Of a stretch of 33,828 bases of DNA, positions 31,373 to 33,828 are shown piece after piece. The notes beneath the pieces are model-generated. The model saw only the letters and a program-made list of their open reading frames with translations, searched no databases and was not told the origin of the DNA. Location of the stretch: positions 1 through 33,828 of the IMG/VR virus record IMGVR_UViG_3300034418_001924. One strand, given 5' to 3'. The stretch comes from a virus. Position 1 is the stretch's first letter. Every line of letters starts with the position of its first letter. Both the position numbers and the translations under genes were made by a program.

Positions 31373-31786
31373 CTACAGTCCGAATATTTCTCTAAGAGCT
31401 GATACCTCTGTATTGTCTGCTAAATCTGCTAGGACCTCATAATCCATATCACCTATTTCTTGTGGTGTTAACGATACAGGAGTTGCTCCAAATGTTGGAG
31501 ATTCTGTTGTATCCATATCTCTTAGTATGTCTAAATTTACTCCATTAGGAATAACTACACCTGGTTGTGGTGTTTCTACAGGAATAGCTGCTTCTGCTTT
31601 TTTTGTTGCTAATTCTGCATTTCTTAAATTATCTTGTGTATTTATACCAGCAGGAGGAACATTATTTTTTCTTTTATCTACTGAAGGTAATCCACCAGTA
31701 GCTTCTATTTGTTCTAATAGTTCTTTACCTTTTCCATAAGTCATACCTTTAGCAAGACCTCTGTTACTAGAACTCCTCGTAGCCAT
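31373..31786 (-). CDS. Small protein of unknown function (137 aa)
   Basis: ATG 31786 (M-A-T-R-S-S-S) is chosen because GAGG lies 6 nt upstream; the earlier ATG codons at 31804 lie inside the upstream gene without a ribosome site. Basic N-terminus, acidic second half with D-M-D and E-V-L-A-D-L-A-D. Flexible, Pro-rich middle. Between portal and the large internal protein; could be a portal-associated or scaffold-like factor. Unrecognised. Confidence 0.6.
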   Translation of the reverse strand: MATRSSSNRGLAKGMTYGKGKELLEQIEATGGLPSVDKRKNNVPPAGINTQDNLRNAELATKKAEAAIPVETPQPGVVIPNGVNLDILRDMDTTESPTFGATPVSLTPQEIGDMDYEVLADLADNTEVSALREIFGL

Positions 31787-31988
31787 CTTCATCCTCATCA
31801 TCATAATACATAAAAGTTGAACTGATTATCATATAACCAAATGGAAATACCATTGGTGGCATTTGGTCACGAAATATTCTAGTTCCTCTTTCACCTGCTG
31901 TTTCTTCAAAAATAATATCATCACCTTTTTCATCTACATCATCAAGACAAAAATTAACTATTTCTTCAAATTGTTTGTTGATAGACAT
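31767..31988 (-). CDS. Small acidic protein (73 aa)
   Basis: Unrecognised. Middle segment P-P-M-V-F-P-F-G-Y-M-I-I is hydrophobic; the C-terminus is very acidic (D-D-E-D-E-D-G-Y-E-E-F). It starts in a TAATG overlap with the portal stop and overlaps the next gene by 20 nt. Translational coupling to the portal suggests a portal- or packaging-linked role. Confidence 0.6.
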   Translation of the reverse strand: MSINKQFEEIVNFCLDDVDEKGDDIIFEETAGERGTRIFRDQMPPMVFPFGYMIISSTFMYYDDEDEDGYEEF

Positions 31989-33739
31989 TAGCCACCCATT
32001 CCTGCTAAGAGCTGTGCAATACCTGGTGGTGGACCTTGTGGTGGTAAGGTCTGTCCACCAAGTAATGCTTCTTCAGCTTCTGACATCTCTGGTTCTTCTG
32101 CTGTAAAGAACTTATCCAATATGTTTTGCATATTATCTGGATTCTTTCTTATCTGCACAACAGCCATAGTTGCCTTTGGATTACCCTGTTGGGCTTGTGC
32201 CAACAATGTGTCAAATAGTACACTATCTGCTTTTTCTTTTGTAATTCTATCGTTTACTCTAACAAGATTATCTAATCCATCTAAGTTTTCTTGTAGAGTT
32301 TGTCTGTCAATAATACCAGCTTGTAGTAACTGTAAACCTGTAACAATCTTTTGTGGTTCATCATATCCAGCCATAGCACCATACACTCTGCGTGTTTTGA
32401 AACTATCTGCTATGTCTTTCTCTGGGTCATATGTTTCAGAATAGAAAGTATTATTCATATATCCTGATAATGATTTAGTTTTACCACCATACATTTTTTG
32501 GTCCCACTCTAATCTTTTAGCATCTATCATCTCTATAGCATCAGACATTACTGTATGATATTCTCTAATCATTAATGACATAGATGCACCTAGTTCTTCT
32601 AATCCTCTACCAGTTGCAAAACTAAGTGGTGATTGTGAGTCATCAGATACAGGATAAGAACCACCAACACGAAGTTGTCGTTCTATTCTATCTATCTGTT
32701 GAAAAATCTGATAAGGAACATTTGATGCAGGTTTGCTCACTTGTGTTCCTGGTGCTAGATAGTTTACAGCAAATCTACCTTTACGATATTGTCCACTCTC
32801 TATCTCACCAGAAATGTTTGTTTCTGTAAATACTGCATCTTCCATAGCTATTATTGACATCACATTAATCTTTGCCATTGAAGCCATAAGACCTATGATT
32901 TGGTCATACTGTCCTTGCAATCTATCAAATGCAAATTTCTTGCCAATGACAAATGCTGGACCACTATCAAGTGGGTTAGGTATGAAATCAAGAATAGTTC
33001 CTGAAGTCATATGGAAAATATAAGTTCCTTCTAAGTTGTAATACTCTGCAATTAAATCTCCATCTCCATTGGAGTTAGCCCAAGAACCATTGTATTGGTC
33101 TGTATAAGCAGAAGCATATGCGTTACCTACTCCAAGAATGTTTGTTTGGTAAGCATCTTTTTCTCTTTTCATAATCTTATCTTTTGCTTCAGGATAAGTT
33201 CTAGCTAATGCTTCTTTTGGAACTCTACGAATAATTGCCATTTCTTTTGGTTGTTGGTCTGCACCAAAGTAACCAGGAAAACAGTTATATGGGTCACGAA
33301 GTTCAGCTATAGGATATGGTGTTCCATTAGCATCTTTCTTTTCTCTAATAACCCATACAGCAAAACCATAACCAGGTAGCCATCTACCTACTTGTGGCAT
33401 TTGTAAATCTAATTTTTGTACCTCATCATAAGCATTAACAATACGAGAAATCTTTTCTGCTTTCATTCTTGCTCTATCAGAATCTTTACCATTAGGTACA
33501 TCTACTTTGAGGTTTGGAATACGACCAATCTTTTGTGCTAAGTGTTCAAGTCCTGACATCATTAAGTTAGGAACAGGAATTTGCCAATCTTGGAAACCTT
33601 TAAGTTGGTCACCTAGTAACGCCATAATACCATCAGGTCCACCATTCATAATTGCTCTAATACGACCTCTAGTTGTATATGAACTATTGTTATCAAAGTG
33701 CAACTGTGTAATAGCGTATTGTATTTCTTCTGGTGTCAT
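31988..33739 (-). CDS. Portal protein (583 aa)
   Basis: The length and fold pattern suit a portal: helical N-terminus, a hinge with G-Y-G-F-A-V-W-V-I-R-E-K, then A-E-L-R-D-P-Y-N-C-F-P-G-Y-F-G near 145-160, and a long helical C-terminal part rich in Gln/Asn ending in Pro/Gln-rich P-P-Q-G-P-P-P-G. Portal rings let DNA pass during packaging and ejection. It lies immediately downstream of the presumed terminase end, with a 1-nt gap between stop and ATG. Confidence 0.75.
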   Translation of the reverse strand: MTPEEIQYAITQLHFDNNSSYTTRGRIRAIMNGGPDGIMALLGDQLKGFQDWQIPVPNLMMSGLEHLAQKIGRIPNLKVDVPNGKDSDRARMKAEKISRIVNAYDEVQKLDLQMPQVGRWLPGYGFAVWVIREKKDANGTPYPIAELRDPYNCFPGYFGADQQPKEMAIIRRVPKEALARTYPEAKDKIMKREKDAYQTNILGVGNAYASAYTDQYNGSWANSNGDGDLIAEYYNLEGTYIFHMTSGTILDFIPNPLDSGPAFVIGKKFAFDRLQGQYDQIIGLMASMAKINVMSIIAMEDAVFTETNISGEIESGQYRKGRFAVNYLAPGTQVSKPASNVPYQIFQQIDRIERQLRVGGSYPVSDDSQSPLSFATGRGLEELGASMSLMIREYHTVMSDAIEMIDAKRLEWDQKMYGGKTKSLSGYMNNTFYSETYDPEKDIADSFKTRRVYGAMAGYDEPQKIVTGLQLLQAGIIDRQTLQENLDGLDNLVRVNDRITKEKADSVLFDTLLAQAQQGNPKATMAVVQIRKNPDNMQNILDKFFTAEEPEMSEAEEALLGGQTLPPQGPPPGIAQLLAGMGG

Positions 33740-33740
33740 C

Positions 33741-33828
33741 TTATCCCCAAGGGCTTTCGTTCATATCGCTTAAATTCCATTCTCCAAAACTAGGCTTATA
33801 ATCTAATCCTACCTCAGCTAATCGTTCT
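33741..33828 (-). CDS. C-terminal end of a gene cut by the window edge, probably terminase large subunit
   Basis: The last 28 codons are present, ending ...M-N-E-S-P-W-G and TAA, 1 nt before the portal start. The rest lies beyond the window. The product is inferred only from position: the gene directly upstream of a portal is usually the large terminase. No motif of the ATPase or nuclease domain is inside the window. Confidence 0.5.
   Translation of the reverse strand, partial: ERLAEVGLDYKPSFGEWNLSDMNESPWG

Overview
The window is a segment of an AT-rich (roughly one-third GC by eye) tailed double-stranded DNA phage genome. Structural genes typical of Caudoviricetes are present: portal, scaffold, an HK97-type major capsid protein, connector, tail, fibres, and an amidase with a holin. 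I see no tape-measure protein and no tail-tube protein. Several large presumed internal proteins and a virion lysozyme-like protein are present instead, so a short-tailed (podovirus-like) particle is the best guess. I see no integrase, DNA polymerase, helicase, primase, tRNA or CRISPR array; replication genes and most of the terminase must lie outside the window. The host is not identified. The r1t-like holin, the form of the annealing-type protein and two promoters that would give leaderless mRNAs would fit an AT-rich aquatic actinobacterium, but this is weak inference.

Layout. (1) 1-438 is a non-coding control region ending in a TTGACA-17-TACAAT promoter. (2) 439-998 holds two small forward genes closed by a strong intrinsic terminator (1029-1060). 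(3) 1061-1379 is non-coding and carries short repeats. (4) 1380-6735 is a tightly packed forward operon of about 19 small genes, most overlapping as TAATG or ATGA. It includes a GIY-YIG-like protein, an HTH protein, a likely ssDNA-annealing protein with a zinc ribbon, several 30-43 residue CxxC mini-proteins, a minimal SET-domain protein and a PD-(D/E)XK-like nuclease. (5) On the reverse strand, read from 33828 down to 6730, are: the terminase C-terminus (inferred), portal, two small proteins, a 1665-residue protein, a 323-residue protein, a lysozyme-like protein, three more putative internal proteins, a promoter with a ~200-nt structured leader, scaffold, major capsid, connector, a tail protein, a long fibre, a run of paralogous appendage proteins with small companion proteins, a lysis cassette and a metallophosphoesterase. 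The two transcription units converge and overlap at 6730-6735.

How it fits together. The forward strand looks like an early or middle module (recombination, nucleases, regulators, host take-over). The reverse strand is the late module (particle, host recognition, lysis). The points most worth pursuing are the SET-domain protein, a possible ADP-ribosyltransferase-like segment inside an 814-residue presumed internal virion protein, the structured leader upstream of scaffold and capsid, promoter-start fusions that predict leaderless mRNAs, and the unusual number of tiny zinc-ribbon proteins.
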